The notes under the pieces are model-generated. The model did no database searches and was not told the DNA's origin. It saw only the letters and a list, made by a program, of their open reading frames with translations. Shown piece after piece: positions 1-8,846 of a stretch of DNA of 64,000 nt; position 1 is the first letter of the stretch; each line of letters begins with the position of its first letter. The translations under genes were made by a program, and so were the position numbers. Where the stretch lies: NCBI GenBank assembly GCA_015075545.1, contig JABTUC010000008.1:33783-97782 (forward strand). Reading direction: 5' to 3'. The DNA comes from Ideonella sp. (GTDB lineage Bacteria; Pseudomonadota; Gammaproteobacteria; Burkholderiales; Burkholderiaceae_C).

Positions 1-465
1 GCCGCGCCCGGCGCGCTCGCGATGCCGGGCCTGAACGAATACGACAGCGCGGCGATCGTCCGCACCGTGCACCCGCAGCCGCTGCCGCCGGCGCGCAATG
101 CCGACGAGGTGCGGCAGCACTTCCGGCTGCTGCGCCAGGGGCTGCTGGCGTGGATGGACGGCAGCGCACGGCCCGAGGGCATGCCGAGCTTCGCCGCATT
201 CCGCGACGGCATCGTGGCGGCGCTCGATCACGTGCGTGCGAACTACGAGGGCCACGTGCTCGTCGTCTCCAGCGGCGGGCCGATCGCCACCGCGGTGGCG
301 CACGTGCTCGACGCGCCGCCGGCGACGATCGTCGAGCTGAACATGCGCATGCGCAACAGCGCGCTCAGCGAGCTGACGTTCACGCCCAGGCGCCATGCGC
401 TCGTCACCTTCAACACGCTGCCGCACCTGGTGGGCGCCGACCCCGGCTGGGTGACGCACACCTGA
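1..465 (+). CDS. Histidine phosphatase (phosphoglycerate mutase-like) family protein, 5' end cut off
   Basis: The reading frame is open from base 1, so the N-terminus with the usual RHG phospho-histidine motif lies outside the window. The visible part begins with the PGLNEYD stretch that follows the first conserved block in this superfamily. It continues to a VLVVSSGGPIA segment, where most members carry a conserved His or its equivalent near 'vSHGgpi'; here the position reads SSGG. The helix-rich C-terminal half ends normally at a TGA. Members are cytoplasmic phosphatases or mutases of varied substrate; no substrate can be named. An internal ATG at 22 exists but would remove conserved sequence. 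The gene converges with the GGDEF/EAL gene across a hairpin-rich gap. Confidence 0.75.
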   Translation, partial: AAPGALAMPGLNEYDSAAIVRTVHPQPLPPARNADEVRQHFRLLRQGLLAWMDGSARPEGMPSFAAFRDGIVAALDHVRANYEGHVLVVSSGGPIATAVAHVLDAPPATIVELNMRMRNSALSELTFTPRRHALVTFNTLPHLVGADPGWVTHT

Positions 466-518
466 GCTTGTTCGCAGCAGGACGGCGCTGCGCGCCTTCC
501 CGCTGCGGTTTGATCAGT

Positions 519-588
519 GTGAGAAGGACCGGCAAAGCCGACTCCTTCTCACAAGGGGGACCCCGCTACGCGTTGCTTCGCGGGGTCC
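519..588. terminator. Two hairpins between convergent genes, probable bidirectional terminator
   Basis: A perfect 10-bp inverted repeat (arms 519-528 and 543-552, GTGAGAAGGA/TCCTTCTCAC) encloses a smaller CGGC-AAA-GCCG stem. It is followed by a 9-bp inverted repeat (558-566 and 580-588, GGACCCCGC/GCGGGGTCC). Both lie in the gap between a plus-strand gene ending at 465 and a minus-strand gene ending at 615, where a two-way terminator is expected. There is no long T tract, so termination strength is uncertain. Confidence 0.6.
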
Positions 589-614
589 GAAGGCGGGCTT
601 GCGCCACCCGCGTA

Positions 615-3308
615 TCAGCGCTCCGGCGCGTGGTTGCGCAGCAGCTCGGCGAACTCGGCTGCCGAGACCGGCTTGCTGAAGAAGAAACCCTGCATCTGGT
701 CGCACGCGCGCTCGCGCAGGAACTGCTGCTGCTCGAGCGTCTCCACGCCCTCGGCCACCACCGTCAGGCTGAGCGTGCGGCCCATGGCGATGATCGCCTC
801 GGCGATGGCCTTGTCTTCGCTGTCGCTCGGCAGCTCGCGGATGAACGAACGGTCGACCTTGAGAGTGTCGATCGGAAAGCGCTTGAGCTGCGCCAGCGAC
901 GAGTAGCCGGTGCCGAAGTCGTCGATCGCCAGCCACACGCCCATCGCCTTGAGCGCGCCGAGCACCTCGAGCGCACGCTCGACGTTGTGCATCACCGAGC
1001 TCTCGGTGACCTCCAGCTCGAGCAGATCGGGCGCGAGCCCGGTCTCGACCAGCACGTTGCGCACCGCGCCCACCAGCTCCGGGTCGAGCAGTTGGCGCGG
1101 CGAGAGGTTGACCGACACCCGCACCGGTGGCAACCCGGCGCGCTGCCAGGCGACGCCTTGCGCGCAGGCGTTGCGCAGCACCCAGCGGCCGATCGTCAGG
1201 ATCAACCCGGTCTCCTCGGCCAACGGGATGAATTTGGCCGGCGACACCGGCCCCAGCTCGGTGCTCGTCCAGCGCAGCAGCGCCTCGACGCCGGCGATGG
1301 TGTTGTGCGCCAGGTCGAGCTTGGCCTGGTAGTGCAGCGACAGCTCGTTGCGCTCGATGGCGCGGCGCAGCTGCGTCTCCAGCGTCAGCCGCTCGAGCGA
1401 CATCGTCTCCAGCCGGCCATCGTAGAACTGGAAGTTGTTCTTGCCTTCCTCCTTGGCGTGGTACATCGCCAGATCGGCATGCGTCATCAGCAGCATCTCG
1501 TCGCGCGCATCGTCGGGGAACAGCGAAATGCCGATGCTGGCCGTGACGCGGCACTCCTGGCTGTTGAGCTCGATCGGGCGGATCACCGCCGACAGCAGCT
1601 TGCGCGCGATCGTCGCCGACTCCTCGGCGCTGTTCAGGTCCTGCAGCAGCATCACGAACTCGTCGCCGCCCAGGCGCGCCACGATGTCGCTGGCGCGCAG
1701 GCTCTCCTTCAGCCGCCGCGCCACCTCGCGCAGCAGCGCGTCGCCGGCGTCGTGACCGAGGCTGTCGTTGATGAACTTGAAGCGGTCGAGGTCGATGAAC
1801 AGCACCGCGAAGCGGCGTTCGTTGCGGCGCGCCGACGCCAGCACGTGGCTCAGCAGCTCGGCGAACATCACCCGGTTGGGCAGCCCGGTCAGGCTGTCGT
1901 GGGTGGCCAGGTACTCGATGCGCGCCTCGGCCTGCTTGCGCGACGTGATGTCGCGCGAGACGCCGCGGTAGCCGACGAAGCGCCCTTCGGCGTCGTGCAG
2001 CGGCTCGCCGCTGCCGCTGATGTGACGGCGCCGGCCGCGCTTGTCGGTGTACGCGTACTCGAAGTCGCGGAACGACTCGCGGCGCTCCAGCCGGGCACGC
2101 AGGTCGGCCCAGCCGAGGTCGCTGTCGGCGCCGGGCAGATCCCAGGCCAGGCGGCCGCGCAGCCGCTGCGCCGCCTCTTCCTTGCCCGCGCCGCCGAAGA
2201 CGGTGTAGCGCAGGTCGGCGTCGAGCTCCCAGTACCAGTCGGACGACAGCTCCACCAGGCTCTTGAAGCGCTGCTCACTGCGCTGCAAGGCCAGCTCGGC
2301 GAGCTTGCGCGACGTGACGTCCTGCGTCACCGAGATGTCGTGCAGCGGGCGGCCGGCGCCATCGCGCTGCACCGACACGGTGAGCTGCACCCACACCGTC
2401 GAGCCATCCTTGTGCAGGTAGCGCTTCTCGAGCTGGAACGAATCGATCTCGCCCGCGCGCAGGCGCGAGCGCAGCGAATCGGTGGCGTTGCGGTCGTCGG
2501 GGTGCGAGATCTGCTTGACGGTCTTGCCCAGCAGCTCGTCGCGCGGGTAGCCGAGCATCTCGCACAGCGCGCGGTTCACCTGGATGTAGCGTCCGCCTTC
2601 GTCGACGTGCGAGATGCCGGTCGCCGCCAGTTCGATGGTGTCGGCATAGCGCTTCTCGCTCTCGCGCAGCGCGGCCTGCGCCTGCGCGCGCAGGCAGAAC
2701 TGGCCGATCTGGCTGCCGATGTAGCGCGTGCACTCGAGCAGCTCGGCGTCGAGCTCGGCGACATCCTGGCTGTAGAACTCGACCACGCCGAGCACCCGGC
2801 CCGAGGCCACGATCGGAAACGCGAACGCGCTGCGCAGCCCGGCGCGCGCGGCGTGCGGCGCGCGCCCGAAGCTGGGCTCGGCGGTCACGTCGCGCATCCA
2901 CACCGGCGCGCCGGCGAGCCAGCTACGGCGCACCAGGCCGCCTTGCACGGCCACCTGGCGCTGCCCCGCGGTCAAGCGCACGAACGCCTGCACCGGCGCC
3001 TCGTCGATGCCCCAGCCGCCGATGCAGCGCATCGTGTCGTCGTGCGCCTCGTCGAGCCAGACGGCACCGCAGGCCCAGCCCAGTTCCTCGCACACCGCGC
3101 GCACGACCAGCGGCGCCGCCTCGCGCAGATCGAACGAGCGCGACAGCGCGCCCGTGACGCCGTGCTCGATCACCAGCCGCTGCGCGGTGCGCGAACGGCG
3201 CAGCTGCTCGGGGGTCATGCGCAGCGCCGCCGGCTCGTAGCTTCCAAGCTCGGCCAGGACGGATTCGCTGGGTGTGACGTCGCGCATGAGGCTCACCAGG
3301 GTGGACAT
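615..3308 (-). CDS. GAF-PAS-PAS-GGDEF-EAL cyclic-di-GMP turnover protein
   Basis: About 897 residues with no membrane segment. The order is a GAF-like sensor (roughly residues 55-215), two PAS domains (about 225-345 and 350-470), a GGDEF domain with an intact RLGGDEF motif, and an EAL domain with EALLRW, DDFGTGYSSL and VAEGVE motifs. A potential inhibitory I-site (RASD) sits five residues before GGDEF. Both catalytic motifs look intact, so it may synthesise and hydrolyse c-di-GMP; in such tandem proteins one activity is often dominant. The start at 3308 (MSTLVSLM) was chosen over an upstream in-frame ATG at 3347 because residues before it look non-conserved; neither has a strong ribosome binding site. 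It transcribes away from tRNA-Thr and has no obvious operon partner. Confidence 0.9.
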   Translation of the reverse strand: MSTLVSLMRDVTPSESVLAELGSYEPAALRMTPEQLRRSRTAQRLVIEHGVTGALSRSFDLREAAPLVVRAVCEELGWACGAVWLDEAHDDTMRCIGGWGIDEAPVQAFVRLTAGQRQVAVQGGLVRRSWLAGAPVWMRDVTAEPSFGRAPHAARAGLRSAFAFPIVASGRVLGVVEFYSQDVAELDAELLECTRYIGSQIGQFCLRAQAQAALRESEKRYADTIELAATGISHVDEGGRYIQVNRALCEMLGYPRDELLGKTVKQISHPDDRNATDSLRSRLRAGEIDSFQLEKRYLHKDGSTVWVQLTVSVQRDGAGRPLHDISVTQDVTSRKLAELALQRSEQRFKSLVELSSDWYWELDADLRYTVFGGAGKEEAAQRLRGRLAWDLPGADSDLGWADLRARLERRESFRDFEYAYTDKRGRRRHISGSGEPLHDAEGRFVGYRGVSRDITSRKQAEARIEYLATHDSLTGLPNRVMFAELLSHVLASARRNERRFAVLFIDLDRFKFINDSLGHDAGDALLREVARRLKESLRASDIVARLGGDEFVMLLQDLNSAEESATIARKLLSAVIRPIELNSQECRVTASIGISLFPDDARDEMLLMTHADLAMYHAKEEGKNNFQFYDGRLETMSLERLTLETQLRRAIERNELSLHYQAKLDLAHNTIAGVEALLRWTSTELGPVSPAKFIPLAEETGLILTIGRWVLRNACAQGVAWQRAGLPPVRVSVNLSPRQLLDPELVGAVRNVLVETGLAPDLLELEVTESSVMHNVERALEVLGALKAMGVWLAIDDFGTGYSSLAQLKRFPIDTLKVDRSFIRELPSDSEDKAIAEAIIAMGRTLSLTVVAEGVETLEQQQFLRERACDQMQGFFFSKPVSAAEFAELLRNHAPER

Positions 3309-3408
3309 CCGGATATCGGCGCCGCCGCAGGCGACTTGAGCGCGCACCCGCGTCGATTCAGCGGGCGAATGTGGCAGCCGCGACGCGGCCGGCCGCAGGG
3401 GCGCTCGC

Positions 3409-3414
3409 TATAAT
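3409..3414 (+). promoter_or_regulatory. -10 element of the tRNA-Thr promoter
   Basis: A perfect TATAAT lies 18 bases before the mature tRNA start in otherwise very GC-rich DNA, correctly placed for transcription starting near 3421. No convincing TTGACA -35 box is seen at the usual distance. Confidence 0.65.
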
Positions 3415-3431
3415 CCGCGCCCTCGCACCCA

Positions 3432-3507
3432 GCCGGTGTAGCTCAGTTGGTAGAGCAGCGCATTCGTAATGCGAAGGTCGACAGTTCGAGTCCGTCCATC
3501 GGCACCA
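3432..3507 (+). tRNA. tRNA-Thr, anticodon CGT
   Basis: A 76-base cloverleaf can be folded by eye. The acceptor arms GCCGGTG/CATCGGC pair with one G-T, there is a D-arm AGCTCAGTTGGTAGAGC, an anticodon loop TTCGTAA with CGT at 3465-3467, a T-arm GTTCGAGTC, and an encoded CCA at the 3' end. The CGT anticodon reads ACG threonine codons. The gene stands alone; no integrase or duplicated 3' end suggesting an attachment site is seen nearby. Confidence 0.95.
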
Positions 3508-3665
3508 GCCTTAAGCCTGTCCGACCCTGAGACACGGCGGGCCGGACCTGAGACACCGGCGACATCCGCAGGCCGAGCCGCGGAAGGTGGGTCGGCGCAG
3601 TGGGAACCCGCTGTTTTCGTGCGCTTTGCACCGACGGCGATGCCGGCCGCGGCCAAACGCGGCAC

Positions 3666-4367
3666 TCAGCCACCGCCCGCGGGCAGGCGCGACATGTAGT
3701 CGGCGAGCGCGTCGAGCTCGGCATCGCCCATCGGCCCGACCACATTGACCATGCGCGGATTGGCGTTGCGGCGCGCGCCGTCGCGAATGTCGACCATCTC
3801 GCGCAGCAGGTAACGGTAGTGCTGGCCGGAAACGCGCGGGTAGAACTTGCTCGCGTCGCCCTCGCCGGCCCTGCCGTGACATTCGGCGCAGTGGCTGTCG
3901 TAGCTGCGCTGCGCAGCATCGAGCCCGGCGCCGCTGCCGCGACCGTTGTTGGGTGGCGAAGGCAGCTTCGACAGGTAGACGGCAATATCGGCGATGTCTT
4001 GCGGGCTCAACACGTGGCGGTCGGCGAACGGCAGCATCGTTGTGTTGCTGCGGCGGCCGGCGCGCACGTCGGTGAGCTGCTTGATCAGCACGGTGTCGTG
4101 CTGACCCGCCAGCCTCGGGTAGCTGCCGTCGGGGCGGCCCAGCGCTCCTGCCCGGTGGCAGCCTTGGCACACCTCGAACGCGATGGCGCCGCGCGTGGCG
4201 TCGCCGTGTGCACGCAGCGCGATCAGCTTCTCGCCCTGCATCTGGTTCCAGGTGTACTCGGGTTCGTCGGCCCGCGGCGGGGCGCCGCAGCCGGCCAGGC
4301 CCGCCGCCACGGCGAACAAGGCCAAGTTGCGTGGCCACCGGCGGCCCGACGATGTACGCATGGTCAT
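3666..4367 (-). CDS. Dihaem c4-type cytochrome c, probable lipoprotein
   Basis: 233 residues. The N-terminus has an arginine-rich stretch, a hydrophobic run and a lipobox ending LAGC (Cys around residue 27), predicting a lipid-anchored periplasmic protein. Two haem-binding motifs, CQGCH and CAECH, each begin a cytochrome c4-like half with a YPRLAGQH/YPRVSGQH block. It is the last gene of the minus-strand run decahaem cytochrome, porin, cytochrome, cytochrome, starting 5 bases after the preceding stop. A GAGAAAG ribosome binding site precedes the ATG at 4367; an ATG two codons later is possible. The likely role is periplasmic electron carrier linking the outer-membrane conduit to the inner membrane or an oxidase; this comes from context, not sequence alone. 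Confidence 0.85.
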   Translation of the reverse strand: MTMRTSSGRRWPRNLALFAVAAGLAGCGAPPRADEPEYTWNQMQGEKLIALRAHGDATRGAIAFEVCQGCHRAGALGRPDGSYPRLAGQHDTVLIKQLTDVRAGRRSNTTMLPFADRHVLSPQDIADIAVYLSKLPSPPNNGRGSGAGLDAAQRSYDSHCAECHGRAGEGDASKFYPRVSGQHYRYLLREMVDIRDGARRNANPRMVNVVGPMGDAELDALADYMSRLPAGGG

Positions 4368-4372
4368 CTTTC

Positions 4373-4978
4373 TCACGGCAGCGTCGCCAGGTACTGAGCC
4401 ACCGCCGCCATCTCGTCGTCGCTCAGGCGTGCCGCGACGGCGCGCATGACGCGGGCCTTGTCGTTCTTGCGCACGCCGCTCTTGAACGCCTTCATCTGGT
4501 CGAGTGCATAGCTCGGCACCTGGCTCGCCAGCCGCGGGTAGCGCTCGTTGCCCGTGGCACCCTCGGCGTGGCAGCCCACGCACGCGGGAACCCCGGTGGC
4601 GGTGTTGCCGTCCGCGTACAAGGCCTTGCCGGCGGCGACGAGCTTCTCGTCGCTCGCCCCGGCCGGCCTGGGCTTCTGCGCCGCGTAGTACGCAGCCACC
4701 GTCGCCACGTCGGCCGCCTTCAGGGCCTCGAGGGCGGGCGCCATCGCATCGTTGCTGCGGCGACCGGCCAGAAAGTCGCGCAGCTGCTTGTCGAGATACT
4801 CGGCGCGCTGCCCGGCGAGCTGCGGAAACGCCGGCACCGGCGGGTTGCCGTCCGCGCCGTGGCAGGCCTGGCACATCGTCTGCACCACCTCGGGCAGTGG
4901 TTGCGCCGATGCGCCAGCCAGCACCGCAGCGAGGAGCCACGCCGCGGTGCGGGGCGTCGCACTCGCGCGACTCACCAT
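4373..4978 (-). CDS. Dihaem c4-type cytochrome c, periplasmic
   Basis: 201 residues with a cleavable signal peptide (hydrophobic run AAWLLAAVLAGASA) and two haem motifs, CQACH and CVGCH, in a duplicated c4 fold (FPQLAGQ and YPRLASQ after each haem). The start at 4978 overlaps the last codons of the upstream porin gene by 7 bases, which suggests translational coupling. It is paralogous to the next cytochrome, so the operon carries two related dihaem carriers. Such proteins shuttle electrons in the periplasm; the partner is inferred to be the decahaem protein. Confidence 0.87.
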   Translation of the reverse strand: MVSRASATPRTAAWLLAAVLAGASAQPLPEVVQTMCQACHGADGNPPVPAFPQLAGQRAEYLDKQLRDFLAGRRSNDAMAPALEALKAADVATVAAYYAAQKPRPAGASDEKLVAAGKALYADGNTATGVPACVGCHAEGATGNERYPRLASQVPSYALDQMKAFKSGVRKNDKARVMRAVAARLSDDEMAAVAQYLATLP

Positions 4979-7734
4979 GCGACCTGCACGAACGCACCCA
5001 ACGCGTTGACGCGATAGTCCTGCGGGCCGGAGTCGAGATAGGTCTGCTGGTTGGCCGCCGGCGTGGGGTTGGCGGCCACACCGTCGTAGTGCCAGTCGCT
5101 GATCCGCCCGCGCTCGTGGCGCAGCAGCAGGCGCAGGGTCACATTGCGGTTCACCGGCATCAGCAGGTTCGCATCGAGCACCTGCTGGCGCAGCGTCATC
5201 GCGGGGAAGCCGCCCCCGACGAGCGCTGCGGCGGCCGGCGTCATCGCCAGTGCAGCGGCGTTGTAGGTGTAGTCGAGCGTGCTGCGGCTGCTGGCCCAGG
5301 TGTAGGTGGCGTCCAGCCGCACGCGGCCGAAGTCGTGACGGCCGCCGATGCCCAGGCTCGTGCTGCGGTCGGTCTGGGTGGCCGACCAACTGCGGCTCGA
5401 GGGGAAGAGCGGGCTCAAGGCATCGGCCGTGCCGCACAGCGCGAGGAAATTGGCACCGGTCAGGGCGCCCGCGGTGCCGACGACCGTCTGGCCCACAGGC
5501 GGCACCGCACTGGTGCCGACGGTGCCGTCGCTGTACAGGTAGTAGGTGTTGCCCAGCACGCAGGCGTTCGACTGCACACCGTACTGGCGCATCCGCGCGT
5601 CCTGCTGCGAGGCAAAGCCGAACAGGCCGGTATTCGGCGTGGGCTGCCAGTTCAGGTCGAGGTTCAGCGAGTTCTGCGTCTGCCGGCCGGTGCGGCCATA
5701 CGCCGAGTCGGGGTACTTCTGCTCGCGCGCCTGCGCCGCCAGCATGAGATCGAGGTTGTCCGCCAGCGCGGTGTTGAAGCGCAGGTTGAGCACCATCTGG
5801 TCGCGGTCGGCGAGGTCGAACTTGCGATGCAGCGAGTTGATGTGGATCCAGCCCGCCACATTGGTGCCGTTGGCCGTGGGCTCGGGCCCCATCGAGACGC
5901 TGAAGAACTCCTCGTACGGGTCGGAATGGTAGGTGCTGCCGCGCCGGCGCGAGCCTTCGAGCGAGGCGCGCAGCGTTCCGCCGGCGAGGTTGCGATGCAC
6001 GTAGCCCAGCTTGAGGCGATCGTCCCAGGTGCGGTCGCGTTCGCGGTGCGATCGCTCGATAGTTTCGCGCTCGAGCTGGACGTTGAACGCCTGGCTGCGC
6101 GCGAAGCGCCACTCCGCGGCCGCGCTGATGTTGTCCTGCGTGTGGTCGTAGGGGACGTTGGCGATGTTGACGTTGCCTGCGCTGGGCACCAGCCCCAGCG
6201 CCCGCACGGCATCGAGGTTGCACAGCGCGGCGTTGTACGCGGTCGGCAAGGTTCCGACCGGGTTGTTGCCGGGCGTCACGTTCGGCACCACCGCCGCCAC
6301 GCCGCTGCCATCGTTGATCAGGCGCGCCCACTGGCCGGTGAGCGGGTTGCAGCTCAGGTACTCGGGTGTGTCGTTGGAGGTCTCGTAGCGTCGCAGCTTC
6401 GCGCGCACGTCGACACTCGGCGCAGGCGCGAAGGCGGCCCCGAGATCGAGCAGGCGGGTGTCCATGCGGGCGCGCGCGCTGTCGCGGTACAGCGACGCCG
6501 TCGTGTCCCAGGCGCCGCCCGCGATGCCGTTGACGATTGCAGCCGCGTATGGCGTGGGCGGAATCAGCGCGTCGTTCTGGCGCATCCGCGTCAGCGATAC
6601 GACTCCGGTCAGTCGCATGCGGGCGAACTCGGGCATCGAGTGCGCGACTTCGGCCCTCAGGTTGTACATGTCGTTGTCGGGGTACAGGTCGAACACCGCC
6701 TGCGGGAAGCTGGCGAGGCCGTTGGCCGGCGCGACGAACAACGGGCTGTCGACGGTCATCGTGCCGACGCGGTTGCGGAACATCGAGGCCGACGCCTGGA
6801 CGTTGGCGCTCGTGCGCTGGCCGCTCCAGCGCAGCCCGGCCACCAGGTCGGTGGTGCGGTAGTCGATCGACTCGGGAATCTCGACGCCGCCCGTGCCGCC
6901 GCCGCCGCCCATGACCATGCCGAACGGTCGCGCGCCCTTGCGGTTCTCGTTGGTGAGGTTGGCAAAGACCTCGAGCGAGTCGCTCAGATGCACATCGAAG
7001 CGCAGCCCGCCCTTCTCGCGCAGCGCGCTGAGCGACGAATACGGCGTGGCCAGCGCGGCGGCGCCGATCGCGGCATCGGTGGTGGCGGCGGTGGCCGGCG
7101 CCACCGGGCCGGCCACCAGCGGACTGCGCAGCGTCAGGCGCGCGCCGCCCGTGCCGTCCCAGAGGTTTCGGTAGGTGCTGGTGAAGACGTGATTGGTCTC
7201 GTTGTAGAAACCGCTCAGCTTCCAGGCGTTGTGGCGCCCGATGCTGGCGCCGATGTACTGGTCGTGGTAGCCGATGCCGCCGGCCTCGGCTTCGACGAAC
7301 AGCCCTCGGGCGGGGTTCTCCGCCTCGAACGACAAGCCTGCAAGGTAGGGGCCGTTCTTCAGCGTGCGGTACTGCCTGAACAGCGCCGCATCGCGGTCGC
7401 CGCCGACGCTCAAGCCGCCGAGCTCGACGCTGCCGCGCGTCAGCCAGCCGCCATCGCCGAGCGCGCTCTTCTCGCCGAGAACGTACGGCGCCAGGTGCAG
7501 GAAGCCGGTCGGCGTGCGTTGGTTGGCGCTCTCGGCACCGAGCCCTTCCGCATCGCGCAGGCGCAAACCGCCCGACAGCGGCACGATGCTGTTGCCCAGC
7601 GTCGTATCGCCGATCAGGCCCGAGTCGGCCCACGCAGCCGGCGCCGCCAGGCTGGTGGCTGCCGCAAGGGCGACGAGCGAGCGGTGCGGCGCGAAAGCGG
7701 GCCGTCTGCGGATGACACGTCGACGTGAACTCAT
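4972..7734 (-). CDS. MtrB/PioB-family outer-membrane beta-barrel of an electron conduit
   Basis: 920 residues. A signal peptide (hydrophobic run to AWA-DSG) is followed by many alternating amphipathic strands with aromatic girdles and a C-terminal W, typical of an outer-membrane barrel. The N-terminal mature region and the long strand/loop pattern resemble the family that forms the sheath around a decahaem cytochrome in metal-reducing (MtrB) and iron-oxidising (PioB/MtoB) bacteria. No N-terminal CxxC motif like that of Shewanella MtrB is seen. The immediately upstream gene encodes a ten-haem cytochrome, which strongly supports the assignment. Expected role: lets the cytochrome cross the outer membrane for electron exchange with extracellular donors or acceptors. 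Direction of flow is unknown. Confidence 0.85.
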   Translation of the reverse strand: MSSRRRVIRRRPAFAPHRSLVALAAATSLAAPAAWADSGLIGDTTLGNSIVPLSGGLRLRDAEGLGAESANQRTPTGFLHLAPYVLGEKSALGDGGWLTRGSVELGGLSVGGDRDAALFRQYRTLKNGPYLAGLSFEAENPARGLFVEAEAGGIGYHDQYIGASIGRHNAWKLSGFYNETNHVFTSTYRNLWDGTGGARLTLRSPLVAGPVAPATAATTDAAIGAAALATPYSSLSALREKGGLRFDVHLSDSLEVFANLTNENRKGARPFGMVMGGGGGTGGVEIPESIDYRTTDLVAGLRWSGQRTSANVQASASMFRNRVGTMTVDSPLFVAPANGLASFPQAVFDLYPDNDMYNLRAEVAHSMPEFARMRLTGVVSLTRMRQNDALIPPTPYAAAIVNGIAGGAWDTTASLYRDSARARMDTRLLDLGAAFAPAPSVDVRAKLRRYETSNDTPEYLSCNPLTGQWARLINDGSGVAAVVPNVTPGNNPVGTLPTAYNAALCNLDAVRALGLVPSAGNVNIANVPYDHTQDNISAAAEWRFARSQAFNVQLERETIERSHRERDRTWDDRLKLGYVHRNLAGGTLRASLEGSRRRGSTYHSDPYEEFFSVSMGPEPTANGTNVAGWIHINSLHRKFDLADRDQMVLNLRFNTALADNLDLMLAAQAREQKYPDSAYGRTGRQTQNSLNLDLNWQPTPNTGLFGFASQQDARMRQYGVQSNACVLGNTYYLYSDGTVGTSAVPPVGQTVVGTAGALTGANFLALCGTADALSPLFPSSRSWSATQTDRSTSLGIGGRHDFGRVRLDATYTWASSRSTLDYTYNAAALAMTPAAAALVGGGFPAMTLRQQVLDANLLMPVNRNVTLRLLLRHERGRISDWHYDGVAANPTPAANQQTYLDSGPQDYRVNALGAFVQVAW

Positions 7735-7749
7735 CTGCGTCCTCCTCGA

Positions 7750-8700
7750 TCAGCGCTGGAAGCGCGCACCGCTCGGGTGATTGCTGCCGTGGATCTGCGA
7801 GTGGCAGTTCTGGCAGCTACGCCCGATGACCCGCTGGCCCGCCACGCCGCCCGGGAGTTGCGCCGCGGCGGCCGTCTGGTTGGCGCCGTAGAAGGTGCCC
7901 GGATGGAAGATCTGGTTGTGGCACTGCTGACACAGCTGAGGTCGCGTCGCAACCAGCAGCTTGTCGTGGTTCGAACCGTGCGGACTGTGGCAGTTCAGGC
8001 AGCTCTCGCGCACCGGCGCGTGCTCCCACAGCATCGGCCCGCGCTTCTCGGCGTGGCATGCGTAGCAGACGTCGTTGACGCTGTCGGCCTTGAGCAGCGG
8101 CCGCGTCGGGCTGCCGTGCGGGTTGTGGCAATCGGCGCAGCTCATCTTGCCCTCGGGCAACGGCATGTGCGATCGCTTGGCGAACTCCGAGCGCTGCTGG
8201 CGGTGACAGTTCTGGCAGGTGTCGTTGATCGTCGCGCGCACCAGCAGGGCGCGGTCGGACCCCTTCATCATCGGGTTATGGCAATCGGCGCAGCTGAGCT
8301 GGTTGCTGGCATGCACCGAACCCGGCCAGTGCAGCCGGTTGCCCCCGCTGTGGCACGACAGGCACGCGGCGGTCTGCACCTCCGGCGGGGTGCCCGAGGC
8401 CCGCGTGAAGCCGATGATGAGACTCTTGTCGGACGCCTTCTTCGCATGCGCCGCGCCCGGCCCGTGGCAGGCCTCGCAACCGGCGCGCTCGCGTTCGTTG
8501 GCCGGGTTGCCGCGGAAGATCTTGGCGTGCCCGGTTTCGCGGAAGTGCGCCTCCTCCTGCGTGTGGCAGCCGATGCAGACCTTCTCGCCGACGTAGCCGT
8601 TGGCCTGTGCCTGCGCAGCCGGGGCCACGACGGCGGCCAGGGCGACCATCAGGAAGACGCGAACGACCGGGCTCCACAGGTGCTGCGTGATGTCGCGCAT
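7750..8700 (-). CDS. MtrA/DmsE-family decahaem c-type cytochrome
   Basis: 316 residues: a signal peptide (hydrophobic FLMVALAAVVAPAAQA) and exactly ten CxxCH motifs (CIGCH, CEACH, CLSCH, CADCH, CQNCH, CADCH, CYACH, CLNCH, CQQCH, CQNCH) spaced as in MtrA/DmsE. These proteins form a haem wire plugged into an MtrB-type barrel; that barrel is encoded 15 bases downstream. A GGAGGGG ribosome binding site precedes the ATG at 8700. This is the first gene of the four-gene conduit operon. With the sulfur oxidation loci nearby, it could discharge electrons to extracellular acceptors, or take them from Fe(II) or minerals; the sequence does not decide. Confidence 0.92.
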   Translation of the reverse strand: MRDITQHLWSPVVRVFLMVALAAVVAPAAQAQANGYVGEKVCIGCHTQEEAHFRETGHAKIFRGNPANERERAGCEACHGPGAAHAKKASDKSLIIGFTRASGTPPEVQTAACLSCHSGGNRLHWPGSVHASNQLSCADCHNPMMKGSDRALLVRATINDTCQNCHRQQRSEFAKRSHMPLPEGKMSCADCHNPHGSPTRPLLKADSVNDVCYACHAEKRGPMLWEHAPVRESCLNCHSPHGSNHDKLLVATRPQLCQQCHNQIFHPGTFYGANQTAAAAQLPGGVAGQRVIGRSCQNCHSQIHGSNHPSGARFQR

Positions 8701-8809
8701 GACCCCTCCATTGCCCCGCGGCGGGGACACTTCGCCCCCGCATGTGCCGCAGCCTAGGCCCACGCCATGCCGTGCGGTTGCCCGCCAGCGCACCATCGGT
8801 TGACGTTTC

Positions 8810-8831
8810 GTGCACCTGCGCGCCGGTGCAC
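8810..8831. promoter_or_regulatory. Perfect 7-bp inverted repeat upstream of the conduit operon
   Basis: GTGCACC (8810-8816) and GGTGCAC (8825-8831) are separated by 8 bases. The element lies between the AraC regulator gene (ends 8847) and the decahaem cytochrome gene (starts 8700). It could be a weak terminator for the regulator or an operator; no T tract follows. Confidence 0.4.
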
Positions 8832-8846
8832 CCGATGCGGCGCCGA

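Noticed and set aside
150-3413. Very long open frames antisense to the GGDEF/EAL gene and similar ones antisense to the MtrB-like, apr, dsrL and dsrA genes
   Set aside because: In about 70 % GC DNA the opposite strand of real genes stays open. These frames give arginine/alanine-rich proteins with no recognised domain, whereas the other strand encodes complete known families.
3508-3665. Integration site at the tRNA-Thr 3' end
   Set aside because: No integrase, no direct repeat of the tRNA end and no shift in composition were seen downstream.
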